A stretch of DNA of 64,000 bases from UBA7803 sp034522075 (GCA_034522075.1 JAXHLO010000030.1:124001-188000); one strand, 5' to 3'; counted from the stretch's first letter, positions 28,536-38,804 are shown. Numbers and translations: made by a program. The notes: generated by a model from the sequence alone, not told the origin.

Positions 28536-30020
28536 ATGCACCGCATCATGGCCATCGATCAGGGCACGTCGAGTTCACGGGCCATGGTCTTCGATCTGGA
28601 CGGCCGCATACTCGGCGTCGGCCAGGAAGCCTTCGATATGATTTTCCCGGCCGACGGCTGGGTGGAACAGGATCCGGAGGTGCTCTGGCAGACTACTCTG
28701 GCGGCGGGCCGCGCGGCGCTGACCGGGGCCGGCGTGGAGGCTGCGGACATCGCCGCCATCGGCATCACCAATCAGCGTGAAACCACCCTGGTGTGGGACC
28801 GCCGCACCGGCGAGTGCGTGCATAACGCCATCGTCTGGCAGGACCGCCGCACCGCCGATCACTGTGAGCGCATGCGCGCCGACGGCATCGAAACGCTGGT
28901 CGCGCGGGAAACCGGCCTGGTGCTCGATCCCTATTTTTCCGCCACCAAACTGGCGTGGCTGCTCGACGAAATACCGGGGCTGCGCCAGCGCGCCGAGCGG
29001 GGTGAGTTGTGCTTCGGTACCGTCGACAGCTTTCTCATCTGGCGCCTCACCGGCGGCCTGCATGCCACAGATGCCACGAATGCTTCGCGCACCCAGCTCT
29101 TCGATATCGGCCGCCAGAGCTGGAGCGCCGAGATGCTCGATTATTTCGGCGTCGCCGAGTCGCTGTTGCCGGAAGTGCGCGACAGTGCGGCGTCATTCGG
29201 GCGCGCCCAGGCGCGCTGGTTCGGGGCGGAAATACCCATCTTCGGCGTGGCCGGCGACCAGCAGGCAGCCCTCGTGGGGCAGGGCTGCTTCAGCCCCGGC
29301 ATGAGCAAGAGCACCTATGGGACGGGTTGTTTTGCCATGACCAACAGCGGCGATCGGCAGCTCACGTCGCAACACAAGCTGCTGAGCACGGTTGCCTACC
29401 GTGTTGCCGGCCGCACCACCTATGCGCTGGAAGGCAGCATATTCTCCGCCGGGGTGGCGGTGAAGTGGCTGCGTGACCGGGCGCACCTGATTGACAGGGC
29501 TGCCGACACAGAGGCGGCCGCCGAACGTTGCGGCGGCGATACCGGCGGCGTCTACGTGGTGCCAGCCTTCACCGGGCTCGGCGCCCCGCATTGGAATCCC
29601 GATGCGCGCGGCATCATCACCGGTCTTACCCTCGACACCCATCGCGATCAGATCGTCACCGCGACGCTGGCCAGCGTCGCTTACCAGACTGAAGAACTGC
29701 TGGCCGCCATGCGGGCCGACGGCGCCCCGGTGGAGCGGCTGCGGGTGGATGGCGGCATGGTGGTCAACGACTGGTTGTGTCAGTTCCTGGCCGACGTGCT
29801 TGCCTGTCCGGTGGAGCGCCCGCGCAACACCGAAACCACGGCCCTGGGCGCCGCCATCCTGGCAGCTCTCGGCGCCGGTCTGGTGGACAGCCTGGAGGAG
29901 GCCGCGGGCTTGTGGCATCTGCAGCGCGAATTCCAGCCGGCCATGAAGGAAACCCGCCGCCAGCGGCTGCTCGGCGGTTGGCGGCGGGCGGTCGCGCAGT
30001 GTACGGGCGTGCTTTCATAA
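28536..30020 (+). CDS. glpK: glycerol kinase
   Basis: A 494-residue FGGY-family kinase that makes sn-glycerol 3-phosphate from glycerol and ATP. Signatures include AIDQGTSSSRA at the N-terminus, ITNQRETT, VWQDRRTA, GVAGDQQAALVGQ, SKSTYGTGCF and the C-terminal LRVDGGMVVNDWL. Length matches GlpK (about 500). GGGAGGGG precedes the ATG by 5 nt. No glpF, glpD or glpR is next to it. A near-perfect NrdR box lies just upstream. A 7-bp hairpin follows the stop. Confidence 0.94.
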   Translation: MHRIMAIDQGTSSSRAMVFDLDGRILGVGQEAFDMIFPADGWVEQDPEVLWQTTLAAGRAALTGAGVEAADIAAIGITNQRETTLVWDRRTGECVHNAIVWQDRRTADHCERMRADGIETLVARETGLVLDPYFSATKLAWLLDEIPGLRQRAERGELCFGTVDSFLIWRLTGGLHATDATNASRTQLFDIGRQSWSAEMLDYFGVAESLLPEVRDSAASFGRAQARWFGAEIPIFGVAGDQQAALVGQGCFSPGMSKSTYGTGCFAMTNSGDRQLTSQHKLLSTVAYRVAGRTTYALEGSIFSAGVAVKWLRDRAHLIDRAADTEAAAERCGGDTGGVYVVPAFTGLGAPHWNPDARGIITGLTLDTHRDQIVTATLASVAYQTEELLAAMRADGAPVERLRVDGGMVVNDWLCQFLADVLACPVERPRNTETTALGAAILAALGAGLVDSLEEAAGLWHLQREFQPAMKETRRQRLLGGWRRAVAQCTGVLS

Positions 30021-30052
30021 CATTTCTGTTACATGGCAACACGCGATCGTGA

Positions 30053-30073
30053 AGGCGCCGTAGCAAGGCGCCT
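30053..30073. terminator. hairpin after glpK
   Basis: AGGCGCC (30053-30059) pairs with GGCGCCT (30067-30073) around a 7-nt loop, 33 bp after the glpK stop. No T-run follows, and the GGDEF gene starts 13 bp further on, so it may attenuate rather than fully terminate. Confidence 0.35.
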
Positions 30074-30085
30074 ATAGAATGCCGG

Positions 30086-31177
30086 GTGCACTTTTCGTGG
30101 AATCGAGCATTGCTGCCTTTCAGCGACCTTGTCGCCCTGAAACCTGCTAGAGCGGGACTGCTGCTGGCCGCCGTGGCTGCCTACGGGGTGGCCTGCGCAC
30201 TGCTGGCACCGCCGGCCGCCGCCGGCGAAGTGAACGAGCTTCACGTGCTGCTGGCGGCCTGGGTGCTGGGCATCGGCCTGATGCTGGTATACGACGAGCC
30301 AGCCGGCCGGTTCAGTGCCGGCGCCCTGACCATGCTGAAGGCCCTGTGGTTGAATCTGGGAGTGGTGGTCACCTCGCTGTTCGTGGCCCCGGAATCCCGT
30401 CTGCTGCTCCTCACCGTGCCTTTGTTCGGGGTGCTGTATGCCGCGCTGCATCTGAACCGTCGCCAGGTAGCCATGGTGACCGGGGTCACCTGGGTCGGCT
30501 ATCTCCTGGGTACGCTGACCGTGCTGGGCCAATCCGATCAGCAGTTGCCGCAGGAAGGACGCCTGGCGGTGGCGTTCACCCTCATGCTGCTCGCCATGTA
30601 CTTCATGGCCAGCGAAGTCACCGCGCTGCGCAAAGCCTTCGAGCGGCGCCGCTTCCGGCTCGACGCAGCCATGCAGAAGCTGGCCGACATGGCCATGCGC
30701 GACGAGCTCACCGGGTTGTACAACCGCCGCTACATCACCGAGGTGCTGGCCCGGCAGAAGGCTCTGGCCGATCGCGGCCACGTGGGCTTCACCCTGTGCT
30801 ACTGCGACCTCGATTACTTCAAGCGCATCAATGACCGGTTCGGCCATCAGCGCGGCGACGACGTGCTGCGGGAATTTGCCGCCCTGGCCGACCAGGTGGT
30901 GCGCTCGGTGGATTTCGTGGCCCGCTTCGGCGGCGAAGAGTTTCTGCTCGTGCTGGTGGACGCGGATGCCGAGGAGGCGGGACGGGTGGCAGCGCGTCTG
31001 GCGGAACGGACCCGGGCCCTGGAAGTGGCTCCGAATCATGCCGAGTCACGTCTTTCGGTATCCGTGGGTATCGCCGAATTCCGCCCCGGGGAGAGCATCG
31101 AGGACCTGATTCAGCGCGCCGACCGCGCCCTGTACCGGGCTAAATCGTCAGGCCGTGACCTGGTGGTCGTTGGCTGA
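30086..31177 (+). CDS. membrane-bound diguanylate cyclase (GGDEF)
   Basis: A 363-residue protein with an N-terminal membrane region of roughly five to six helices (about 22-178) and a C-terminal GGDEF domain that makes cyclic di-GMP from GTP. The active-site motif is GGEEF (282-286), preceded by DELTGLYNRRY and CDLDYFKRIND. An RxxD inhibitory site (Arg273-Asp276) lies exactly five residues before the motif, so product feedback inhibition is expected. The start is GTG; a nearby ATG at 30079 is out of frame. It precedes the PilZ-DUF1631-GGDEF-EAL gene by 37 bp. Confidence 0.9.
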   Translation: MHFSWNRALLPFSDLVALKPARAGLLLAAVAAYGVACALLAPPAAAGEVNELHVLLAAWVLGIGLMLVYDEPAGRFSAGALTMLKALWLNLGVVVTSLFVAPESRLLLLTVPLFGVLYAALHLNRRQVAMVTGVTWVGYLLGTLTVLGQSDQQLPQEGRLAVAFTLMLLAMYFMASEVTALRKAFERRRFRLDAAMQKLADMAMRDELTGLYNRRYITEVLARQKALADRGHVGFTLCYCDLDYFKRINDRFGHQRGDDVLREFAALADQVVRSVDFVARFGGEEFLLVLVDADAEEAGRVAARLAERTRALEVAPNHAESRLSVSVGIAEFRPGESIEDLIQRADRALYRAKSSGRDLVVVG

Positions 31178-31214
31178 CCGGTCGCCAGCGTGACCTGACT
31201 CGGTAGATGCGTTA

Positions 31215-34200
31215 ATGTCCTTTGTAACTCAGAGGGACGCTGCTCGTTTGAATCGCCGACGCCATCCCAGACAGCCAATATCGTTGTCGGCACTCGTGCA
31301 CCCGGCTCAGGGCCGCTCCTGGCTGTGCACGGTGCGCGACTTCTGTGAGCAGGGCATGCTGCTCACCGGGACCGGCGCGTCCCGTTCTCTTACCGCCGCC
31401 GGCGCCGACCCGAACCCGGGTGATTCCATTGCCGTGCACTTTTCCGTGCCCACGCCCCTCGGCCAGGAGCACTTCCGCACCCAGGCCACCATCGCGCGCC
31501 TGCTCGACAACGGCAACGGCATCGGTGTGCTGTTCGATACCGGTATGCCGCGCAATGCGTTCACGGCGCTGATCAATTTCGGTGTCGCCTCCGGGCTGAT
31601 GTCGCGGGAAGCGCTGCCGGAGGATCAGCGCCCGCCGGAGCCGGAGTCCGCCGAAGCGGATGACGCAACGGCGGCAGCAGAAGCCGGGCAGGCGGAGCCA
31701 TCGGCGCCGGACGAGGCGGCTGCACCCAGGTCCAGGCCGGGTGCGGCCGGCACGGAGATTCCCGCGGCGCTGCTGCGCGACCGGCGACTGACGGAAGCCC
31801 AGGCGGACCAGGTGCGCGACAAGGTGCATCGGGTGCTCGAGCGGGCGCTGAAGCGCATTGGCGACAAGTTCTTCGAAATCGCTCTGCCGGAGCTGCTGGT
31901 AAGTGCCCGGGATGCCGGTACCAATGCCGTGCAGATGATGTACTTCGAGGGTCTGGATCAGCTCGAAAAGCGTCAGGAGGCCATTCGCGAGGCTTTCTCC
32001 CGCGAGGTGCTGCGCCAGATCGACCACATTACCGAGCTGGAAGAAGTGCTGGAGAAACGCCGCCGGCGTGAGACCGGCGACAGCAGCAAGCTGCAGCTGG
32101 TCGACACCGAGCAGTTCGAGGCCTGGCTGGGGGTGGCGGAGGTCATTTCCAAGGCGGAAAGCCGTTACTCCGAGCAGTTGCTCGACATGCGTGCCCAACT
32201 GGGCCTGGTGGCCAAGCCGTGGACCCACAAGGATGCCATCCCCGTAGGGCCGGCTGTCATCTCCTGGGCATTCGACGATGCTCTGAAGCCGCTGGATCTG
32301 CGCCGCCAGGTGCGCCAGGACCTGTTCCGCTACTTCGAGCAGGCCCTGCTGCCCATGCTCAGCAATCTCTACACGGCGCTGGGGCAGATATTCGAATCCA
32401 GCGGCGCGTTTCCCAGCACCAGCGAGATCCGCGAGAGCCTGGCCCGCTCGGCCATCCGCCGCTCGCCGTCCGGCGTGCGGGTAGAACCCGAGGTCTATCA
32501 GGACATGGATACCGCGGTCCGGGAAGCCGCCATGGCCGCTGACAGTTTCGGCGGTGGCCGGCCCCGGGCAGATTACAATCCGTTCACGCCGCCGCCGCGG
32601 CCGGCACAGGCCTATACCACGGCGCGCAATCTGCTGGATCTGAATCGGCGCACCCGCAGTCTGCGGGGCCAGCCGGAAGACGAGCTGCTGGCGCCGCCGG
32701 ATGCCAGCGAAGACCAGACCTTCCACAGCAGCGATATTCTGCAGGCACTGTCGGCCATTGAAGCCGAGCTCGGCGATGCGCCGCTCACCGATCGGCGGCT
32801 GAAGCCGCGGCTCATCGAGATCCTGAAAAGGCACCACGGCGACCGCAAAGGCTTCCGTGAGGAAGACTATGACACCCTCGACGTCATGGAAGGCCTGGTC
32901 CACTCCCTGGAGTCGGACGACTACCTGACCCACGGCATCCGCGACTGGATCCGGCGCCTGGAGATTACCCTGAACAAACTGGCGGCCCGGGACCCGGAGT
33001 TTCTCAGCCATCAACCGGATCAGCCGCACAGCGCGGTGCTCATGCTGAACCAGTTGGCCCGTCTGGGTAATGCTCAGGATGTCCGCGAGGGCATTGACCG
33101 CGAGGTCGGCCGTCGGGTGGACGAGCTGCTGCAGCGGGTCATCCACGAATATGACGGCAACCCGGAAGTGTTCTCCGAGGTGGTGGACGAGCTGAACCCG
33201 CTGGTCGACCGGCAGGTTCGCGCCTATCGCGGCAACGTGGAACGCACGGTCCGGGCATCAGAAGGTCAGCAGAAGCTGTCCCGGGCGCGGCGCGCGGTGC
33301 TGCGGGAAATGGAGAAGCGACTTGCCGGCAAGGACGTGCCCGAACTGGTGCTGCGCCTGCTCAATCCGGGCTGGCGCAACCTGCTGGTCCACACGCATCT
33401 GCGGCGCGGCACGGAATCTCACGAGTGGCGTGACCAGCTCGGCCTGCTCGATCAGCTCATGGGCCAGCTTTCCGGAGAGATAGAACCGGACAGCGATGCG
33501 TACCTGGAACCGGAGGCTCTGCTCAAGCGTGTGGTGGAGGGTCTGAACAGCATTTCTTTCGATCCCAGCAAGCGCACGCCGCTGATCATGGCGCTGTCCG
33601 ACGTGCTGGTGGGCGACACGGCGGGCAAACGGGCGCCGGTACGTTATACGGAAGTGCCTGAAGACGGCGTCGCTGCAGCGCTGGGCCTGGAGGGGCTGCT
33701 GCAGGAACTCGATCCGCAGATCGAGGGCGACGACGAGACCGTCCAGAAGAGCTGGAACAAGGCCGTGGAACGCGCCCGGCGCATTCAGGTGGGTGAGTGG
33801 CTGGCCACCAGCGACCGCGAGGGCCGGCCGCTGATTCTCACTATCGCCTTCGTCGGCGACGAGGCCAGCTCGTTCGTGCTGGTGAACCGCAAAGGCGTGA
33901 AGATCAAGGATCTGAGCCTGCAGCAGTTGGCCGAGGGTCTGCACGACGGCCACATCACGCTGCTCGACGACTTCGACCTGCCGCTGATGGAGCGCGCCTC
34001 CCAGCGCATGCTCGAGAACATGCACAGTCAGCTCGCTTATCAGGCGTCCCATGACGATCTGACTCAGCTCATGAACCGCAAGGAGTTCGAGCGCGAGGTG
34101 AGCCGGGTAATTCAGTCGGCGCGGGCAGGTGAAAAGCAGCACGCGCTGCTCTACCTGGATCTGGATCAGTTCAAGATCGTCAACAATACCAGCGGTCACA

Positions 34201-35324
34201 CGGCTGGTGACGAGTTGCTCAAGCTCATTGCCGATGCGCTGATCAAGGCCGTGGCCGGCGATTCGGCCCGGATCGCGCGCCTGGGCGGCGACGAGTTCGG
34301 CATTCTTGCCGAGGATGTCACGACGGCACGGGCCCGGAAGCTGGCTGACGAGGTGCTCAACGCTGTTCGCGGCGAGCGCTTCGAATGGGACGGCCGCATG
34401 TATACGCAATCGGCCAGCATGGGCCTGGTATTCATCGACCAGACCACGGAGAACGTGGACACGGCCATGCAGTATGCCGACGAAGCCTGCTACGCGGCCA
34501 AGGATGCCGGACGCAACCGCGTCCAGGAGTACGAGCTTGGTGATACGGTGATCCGCAACCGGCACGGCATCATGGAGTGGGTCACCCAGCTCGACAAAGC
34601 CATCGAGGAAGACCGGCTGCTGCTCAATTGCCAGCGCATTGCCCCGCTGAACGAACAGGGTAGTGACGAAGCGCACTTCGAGATTCTGCTCACCATGATG
34701 GACGAGATGGGCGACACCATGCCGCCGGCAGACTTCATTCTCGCCGCCGAGACCTACCAGCGCATGACGGCCATCGACCGCTGGGTCATCGAGCGCGTGC
34801 TGCAATGGATGTCGGAGCACCGCGCAGAGCTCGACCATTTCGGCGGTTTCGCCATCAACGTGTCCGGCCACAGTGTCAACGACGAAACTTTCCCCGACTT
34901 CGTGCTCGATCAGTTCTCGCGCTCCCAGGCGCCCACCAGCAAGGTGTGCTTCGAGATCACGGAAACTGCCGCCATCGCCAATCTGGACAACGCGCGGGAA
35001 TTCATGAACCGCATGAAGATCATCGGCTGCCGTTTCTCGCTTGACGACTTCGGCACCGGGCTGTCGTCGTATTCCTACCTGCGCAATCTGCCGGTGGATT
35101 ACGTGAAGATAGACGGGGTTTTCGTCAGGGACATCGTTGCCAATGAAGGTGATTATGCGGTGGTGCGTTCCATCAATGAGATCGGCCACTATATGGGTAA
35201 GCAGACCATCGCCGAGTTCGTCGAGAGCGACGAGGTCCTCGAGCGGCTGCGCGAGATCGGCGTGGACTTCGTGCAGGGCTACTACATCGACAAACCCTGC
35301 CGGCTGGAGCAGTTGCGGCTCTAA
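31215..35324 (+). CDS. PilZ-DUF1631-GGDEF-EAL protein
   Basis: A 1369-residue cytoplasmic protein. The N-terminal PilZ-like part has RRHPR and DFCEQGMLL (Cys replaces the usual Ser of DxSxxG). DUF1631 spans most of about 190-920. GGDEF lies near 1024-1028 (RLGGDEFGIL) without a canonical RxxD inhibitory site. The EAL domain has HFEILL in place of EAL near 1153 but keeps EITETAA, DDFGTGLSSYSYL (near 1276) and VKIDG. Metal-binding residues thus look mostly present and it may bind, make and/or degrade c-di-GMP. A long, uninterrupted frame in all domains argues it is functional. It ends in a 4-bp overlap with convergent argF. Confidence 0.92.
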   Translation: MSFVTQRDAARLNRRRHPRQPISLSALVHPAQGRSWLCTVRDFCEQGMLLTGTGASRSLTAAGADPNPGDSIAVHFSVPTPLGQEHFRTQATIARLLDNGNGIGVLFDTGMPRNAFTALINFGVASGLMSREALPEDQRPPEPESAEADDATAAAEAGQAEPSAPDEAAAPRSRPGAAGTEIPAALLRDRRLTEAQADQVRDKVHRVLERALKRIGDKFFEIALPELLVSARDAGTNAVQMMYFEGLDQLEKRQEAIREAFSREVLRQIDHITELEEVLEKRRRRETGDSSKLQLVDTEQFEAWLGVAEVISKAESRYSEQLLDMRAQLGLVAKPWTHKDAIPVGPAVISWAFDDALKPLDLRRQVRQDLFRYFEQALLPMLSNLYTALGQIFESSGAFPSTSEIRESLARSAIRRSPSGVRVEPEVYQDMDTAVREAAMAADSFGGGRPRADYNPFTPPPRPAQAYTTARNLLDLNRRTRSLRGQPEDELLAPPDASEDQTFHSSDILQALSAIEAELGDAPLTDRRLKPRLIEILKRHHGDRKGFREEDYDTLDVMEGLVHSLESDDYLTHGIRDWIRRLEITLNKLAARDPEFLSHQPDQPHSAVLMLNQLARLGNAQDVREGIDREVGRRVDELLQRVIHEYDGNPEVFSEVVDELNPLVDRQVRAYRGNVERTVRASEGQQKLSRARRAVLREMEKRLAGKDVPELVLRLLNPGWRNLLVHTHLRRGTESHEWRDQLGLLDQLMGQLSGEIEPDSDAYLEPEALLKRVVEGLNSISFDPSKRTPLIMALSDVLVGDTAGKRAPVRYTEVPEDGVAAALGLEGLLQELDPQIEGDDETVQKSWNKAVERARRIQVGEWLATSDREGRPLILTIAFVGDEASSFVLVNRKGVKIKDLSLQQLAEGLHDGHITLLDDFDLPLMERASQRMLENMHSQLAYQASHDDLTQLMNRKEFEREVSRVIQSARAGEKQHALLYLDLDQFKIVNNTSGHTAGDELLKLIADALIKAVAGDSARIARLGGDEFGILAEDVTTARARKLADEVLNAVRGERFEWDGRMYTQSASMGLVFIDQTTENVDTAMQYADEACYAAKDAGRNRVQEYELGDTVIRNRHGIMEWVTQLDKAIEEDRLLLNCQRIAPLNEQGSDEAHFEILLTMMDEMGDTMPPADFILAAETYQRMTAIDRWVIERVLQWMSEHRAELDHFGGFAINVSGHSVNDETFPDFVLDQFSRSQAPTSKVCFEITETAAIANLDNAREFMNRMKIIGCRFSLDDFGTGLSSYSYLRNLPVDYVKIDGVFVRDIVANEGDYAVVRSINEIGHYMGKQTIAEFVESDEVLERLREIGVDFVQGYYIDKPCRLEQLRL

Positions 35325-36232
35325 CCCAGCAGAAACTCCAGCAGCGCCTTCTGACTGTGCAGCCGGTTGCCCGCTTCCTGCCACACCGCCGAGCGCGGAT
35401 CGTCCAGCAGCGTCTCGCTGACCTCTTCGCCGCGGTGGGCCGGTAGACAGTGCATGAACAGCACATCGGCAGATGCCCGGTCCAGCAGTGCCTCATTGAC
35501 CTGGAAAGGTGCGAAGGCCGCGCGGCGCTGGCGCGCTTCTTCCTCATGGCCCATGGATGACCACACGTCGGTGACCACCAGGTCCGCGCCGCTCACGGCC
35601 TCTTCCGCCGATTCCACCAGCGTGGCTTCGTTGCTCTCGGCCAGCAGTTGCGGGTCGGGGCGGTAGGCTTCGGGGCAGGCGATGCGCAGGCGGAATCCCC
35701 ATTGCCGGGCGGCCTCGATGTAGGAATTGCACATGTTGTAGCCGTCGCCCACGAACGCCACGGTGCGGTCGCTGATGGGGCCGCGCAGCTCCTCAAAGGT
35801 CTGAATGTCTGCCAGCAGCTGACAGGGGTGCCCGTGTGCGGTCATGGCATTGATCACGGGCACGCTGGCGGCGGCGGCAAAACGGCGGACGTCTTCGTGA
35901 CTGCTGGTGCGGATGGCGACGCCGTCGACCATACCGGCAAGAACCCGGGCGGTATCTTCCACCGGCTCGCCGCGGCCGAGCTGAGTGTCGTCCGGCGTGA
36001 GGACGATGGCGTGGCCGCCGAGCTGATTCATGCCGGCCTCGAAGGCGACCCGCGTGCGGGTGCTGTTCTGCTCGAAGATGGTCGCCAGCGTCCGGCCCTG
36101 CAATGGCTGATGCAGTCTGCCGTCGCGGACCATGGCCTTGAGCGCCCGGGCCCTGGCTATCAGTTCCACGAGTTCTTCCGCGGAACAGTCGAACAGGCTG
36201 ATGAAATCACGTTTATTCACGACAGTACTCAT
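35321..36232 (-). CDS. argF: ornithine carbamoyltransferase
   Basis: A 303-residue carbamoyltransferase that makes citrulline from ornithine and carbamoyl phosphate. Carbamoyl-phosphate binding is by STRT (57-60) and HPCQ, and ornithine binding by the C-terminal HCLPAHRGEEV. Size and motifs match ArgF rather than aspartate carbamoyltransferase. It lies 20 bp downstream of argD on the same strand, forming an argDF operon, with argG about 4.6 kb away on the other strand. Confidence 0.95.
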   Translation of the reverse strand: MSTVVNKRDFISLFDCSAEELVELIARARALKAMVRDGRLHQPLQGRTLATIFEQNSTRTRVAFEAGMNQLGGHAIVLTPDDTQLGRGEPVEDTARVLAGMVDGVAIRTSSHEDVRRFAAAASVPVINAMTAHGHPCQLLADIQTFEELRGPISDRTVAFVGDGYNMCNSYIEAARQWGFRLRIACPEAYRPDPQLLAESNEATLVESAEEAVSGADLVVTDVWSSMGHEEEARQRRAAFAPFQVNEALLDRASADVLFMHCLPAHRGEEVSETLLDDPRSAVWQEAGNRLHSQKALLEFLLG

Positions 36233-36252
36233 TGGTTAACGGCAGGCCGTGG

Positions 36253-37415
36253 TCAGCCGGCCACTACGCCGGATACGCGCTCAATGAGCTCGTCGGCTTC
36301 AGCATCCGTCATGGTCAGGGCCGGCAGCAGCCGCACCACGTTGTCGCGGGTGACATTCAGCAGCAGGCCGGCCTCCAGGGCGGCCCCTACCAGGTGGCCG
36401 CAGGGTTCGCTCATCTCGATGCCGATCATCAGCCCGCTGCCGCGAACCTCCTGAACGGCGTTGTTGCCTTTCAGGCGCGCCCGCAGACCGTCGACGATGC
36501 GCTGCCCGAGGGCGGCGGCACGTTCGGCGAGTTGTTGTTCGTCGATCACGTCGAGTACGGCGTTGGCCGCCGCGCAGGCCAGTGGGTTACCGCCAAAGGT
36601 AGAACCGTGGTTGCCGGGGCCGAAGGTTTCGGCTGCGGCACCGCGGGCCAGGCACACGCCCACCGGCATACCGTTGCCGAGCCCTTTGGCCGTGGTAACG
36701 ACGTCGGGCAGGGTGTTGCTGTGCTGATAGGCGAAGTAGGCACCCGTGCGGGCATTGCCTGTCTGCACCTCATCGAGCATGAGCAGCCACTTCTGTTCGT
36801 CGCATATGCGCCGCAGCTCCGGCAGATAGTCCTCGCCGGGAATGACCAGGCCGCCCTCGCCGAGCACCGGTTCCACCAGTACGGCGACGATCTCGTTGGT
36901 GTTGTCGGCGATCTGGCGCACCGCTTCCAGGTCGTTGTACGGCGCGCGCACGAAACCGCTGAGCAGCGGTTCGAAACCGGCCTGGAGCTTGCGGTTGCCG
37001 GTGGCGGTGAGTGTCGCCATGGTGCGGCCGTGAAAACTGCCTTCCATGACGAGAATGGCCGGACGAGAGATGTTCCGGCTGTGGCCGTACAGGCGCGCGA
37101 TCTTGATGGCTGCTTCGTTGGCCTCGGCGCCGCTGTTGCACAGAAAAGCCCGCTCCATGCCCGACAGCGCACAGAGGCGATCGGCGAGACGCGCTCCTGC
37201 TGTGGGATACGGTACAGATTGGAGGTGTGGGTCAGGGTGGCGGCCTGGTCGGCCACGGCCCCGGCTACGTGGGGGTGCGAATGCCCGAGACCGCACACGG
37301 CAATGCCGGTGAGCGCGTCGAAGTAGCGTTTGCCGTTGTCGTCTTCCAGCCACACACCGTCGCCGCGAACGAAAGCCACGTCCTGGCGCTTGTAGGTGTT
37401 CATCAGGTGGGTCAT
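36253..37415 (-). pseudogene. argD: acetylornithine aminotransferase, frameshifted
   Basis: The complete aminotransferase is present but in two frames. The N-terminal part (from ATG 37415; GKRYFDALTGIAVCGLGHSH to NLYRIPQQER) and the C-terminal part (from LADRLCALSGMERAFLCNSG, including the PLP Lys in TTAKGLGNGMP) meet near 37186-37195. Adding one base in the minus-strand GAGCGCGTCTCGCC restores one frame of about 388 residues, the family size. GAGGGA lies 8 nt before the ATG. It is first in argDF. The motifs otherwise are intact, so a recent mutation or a residual assembly indel is likely; no slippery heptamer suggests programmed shifting. Confidence 0.87.
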
Positions 37416-37578
37416 GTCACTGATCCCTCGAGGGGTCGTGCCGCACCACAGGCCGGCATTGCTGTCACCCCAGAACGACGAAAGGCAGCGAATGCTGCCC
37501 GGGAAAGGCGCGGATCGTACTGCAGCCCCTGCGGGACTTCAATGTTTTCCGGAACCGGTTTTCCCGCACGCGTGCCGG

Positions 37579-38721
37579 TCACTGCGCCGCGCGCAGCGCC
37601 TGCTCGAAGCGCTCCAGACCCTGCTCCAGCAGGCTGCGCGGACAGGCGAAATTGAAGCGCACGAAACCGTCGCCGCCGAAGGCGGCGCCGTCCGACAGAC
37701 CGAGCCCATGGCGCTGAAAGCCCTCGCCCGGCTGCTCGAGTTCCAGGTCGCGCACATCGATCCAGGCGAGGTAGGTGGCCTCTACGGGCGTCATGCGCTC
37801 ACCTGCCACCGCCGCCAGCCGCTCATGGTTGCCGCGCAGATAGTCCAGCAGGGCGCCGACCCAGGGCCCGCGGTCCTCGAAGGCAGCCTGGGAAGCGGCC
37901 AGCTCCAGCGGGCCGATGCTGGTGACCAGGCCGGCCTGGGCGCGCTTGAAGCGCCGCCGCAGATCCGGGTCGGGAATCACCGCCACACCACAGGACAGTC
38001 CTGGAATGTTGTAGGTCTTGGTAGCGGCGTAGAGGCTGATGGTGCGTGCGGCAATCTCCGGGCCCAGGCTCGCCACCGGCACGTGGCGCGCGTCCGGGTC
38101 GAGGAGCAGCTGGCAGTGAATCTCATCGGAGCACAACACCAGGTCGTGGCGCAGGCAGAATTCCGCCAGCGTTTCCAGTTCTGAACGGGTATAGGCCCGG
38201 CCGGTGGGGTTCTGCGGGTTCGACAGCAGCAGAATGCGTGAATTCGGGTCGACGGCATCGGCCAGGGCGTCGAAATCCATGACCCAGGAGCGGCCGTCAC
38301 GCGCCAGGGGAACGTGGACGGCGCGCTGGTCGGCGTTGCCGGGCACGTCCAGGAACGGGTAATAAACCGGGGTCGGGATGACCACCGAGCCGCCGGGAGC
38401 CGCTGTGGCGCGGGCGGCCAGATTGAAACCGGTGACCACGCCCGGCAGCCAGACCAGCCAGGCGGCCGGCACCTGCCAGCCGTAGTGGTGCTCGAGCCAG
38501 TTCTGAAACGCCTCCACCAGCGCTTCCGGGGTGCGGGTGTAGCCCAGAATGGGGTGCTCGAGGCGGCGCTGCACCGCGTCGTGGATGAACGCCGGCATGG
38601 CGAAATCCATGTCGGCGACCCAGAACGGCAGCACATCACTGCCCGCGTACCGGTCCCATTTGGTGCTCGAGGTCCCCCGCCGGTCGATGACCCGGTCGAA
38701 GCCGCTGGAATCCACTGTCAT
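37579..38721 (-). CDS. PatB/MalY-type PLP-dependent aminotransferase / C-S lyase
   Basis: A 380-residue fold-I PLP enzyme. NPQNPTGR (168-175), SDEIH (198-202) and the Schiff-base Lys235 in YAATKTYNIPGL define the MalY/PatB group, whose members usually cleave cystathionine or related C-S bonds. The N-terminus FDRVIDRRGTSSTKWDRY is also group-specific. The ATG at 38721 has AGGAG 5 nt upstream; the frame extends to 38778 without a site. Aminotransferase activity cannot be excluded. Confidence 0.88.
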   Translation of the reverse strand: MTVDSSGFDRVIDRRGTSSTKWDRYAGSDVLPFWVADMDFAMPAFIHDAVQRRLEHPILGYTRTPEALVEAFQNWLEHHYGWQVPAAWLVWLPGVVTGFNLAARATAAPGGSVVIPTPVYYPFLDVPGNADQRAVHVPLARDGRSWVMDFDALADAVDPNSRILLLSNPQNPTGRAYTRSELETLAEFCLRHDLVLCSDEIHCQLLLDPDARHVPVASLGPEIAARTISLYAATKTYNIPGLSCGVAVIPDPDLRRRFKRAQAGLVTSIGPLELAASQAAFEDRGPWVGALLDYLRGNHERLAAVAGERMTPVEATYLAWIDVRDLELEQPGEGFQRHGLGLSDGAAFGGDGFVRFNFACPRSLLEQGLERFEQALRAAQ

Positions 38722-38804
38722 GTATGCTCCTGTGCCGTGCCCTAGGCGGTGGGTCGGGCGCTCTGTAGAATGCCGCATTGTAATCGGGCACAGCGGAGTT
38801 TCGC

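Noticed and set aside
31212..33146. 644-codon minus-strand open frame
   Set aside because: Antisense shadow of the DUF1631 protein; composition is typical of a GC-rich reverse frame.
37180..37200. Programmed frameshift in argD
   Set aside because: No slippery heptamer, internal ribosome-like site or downstream structure is evident, and the family is not known to use one.
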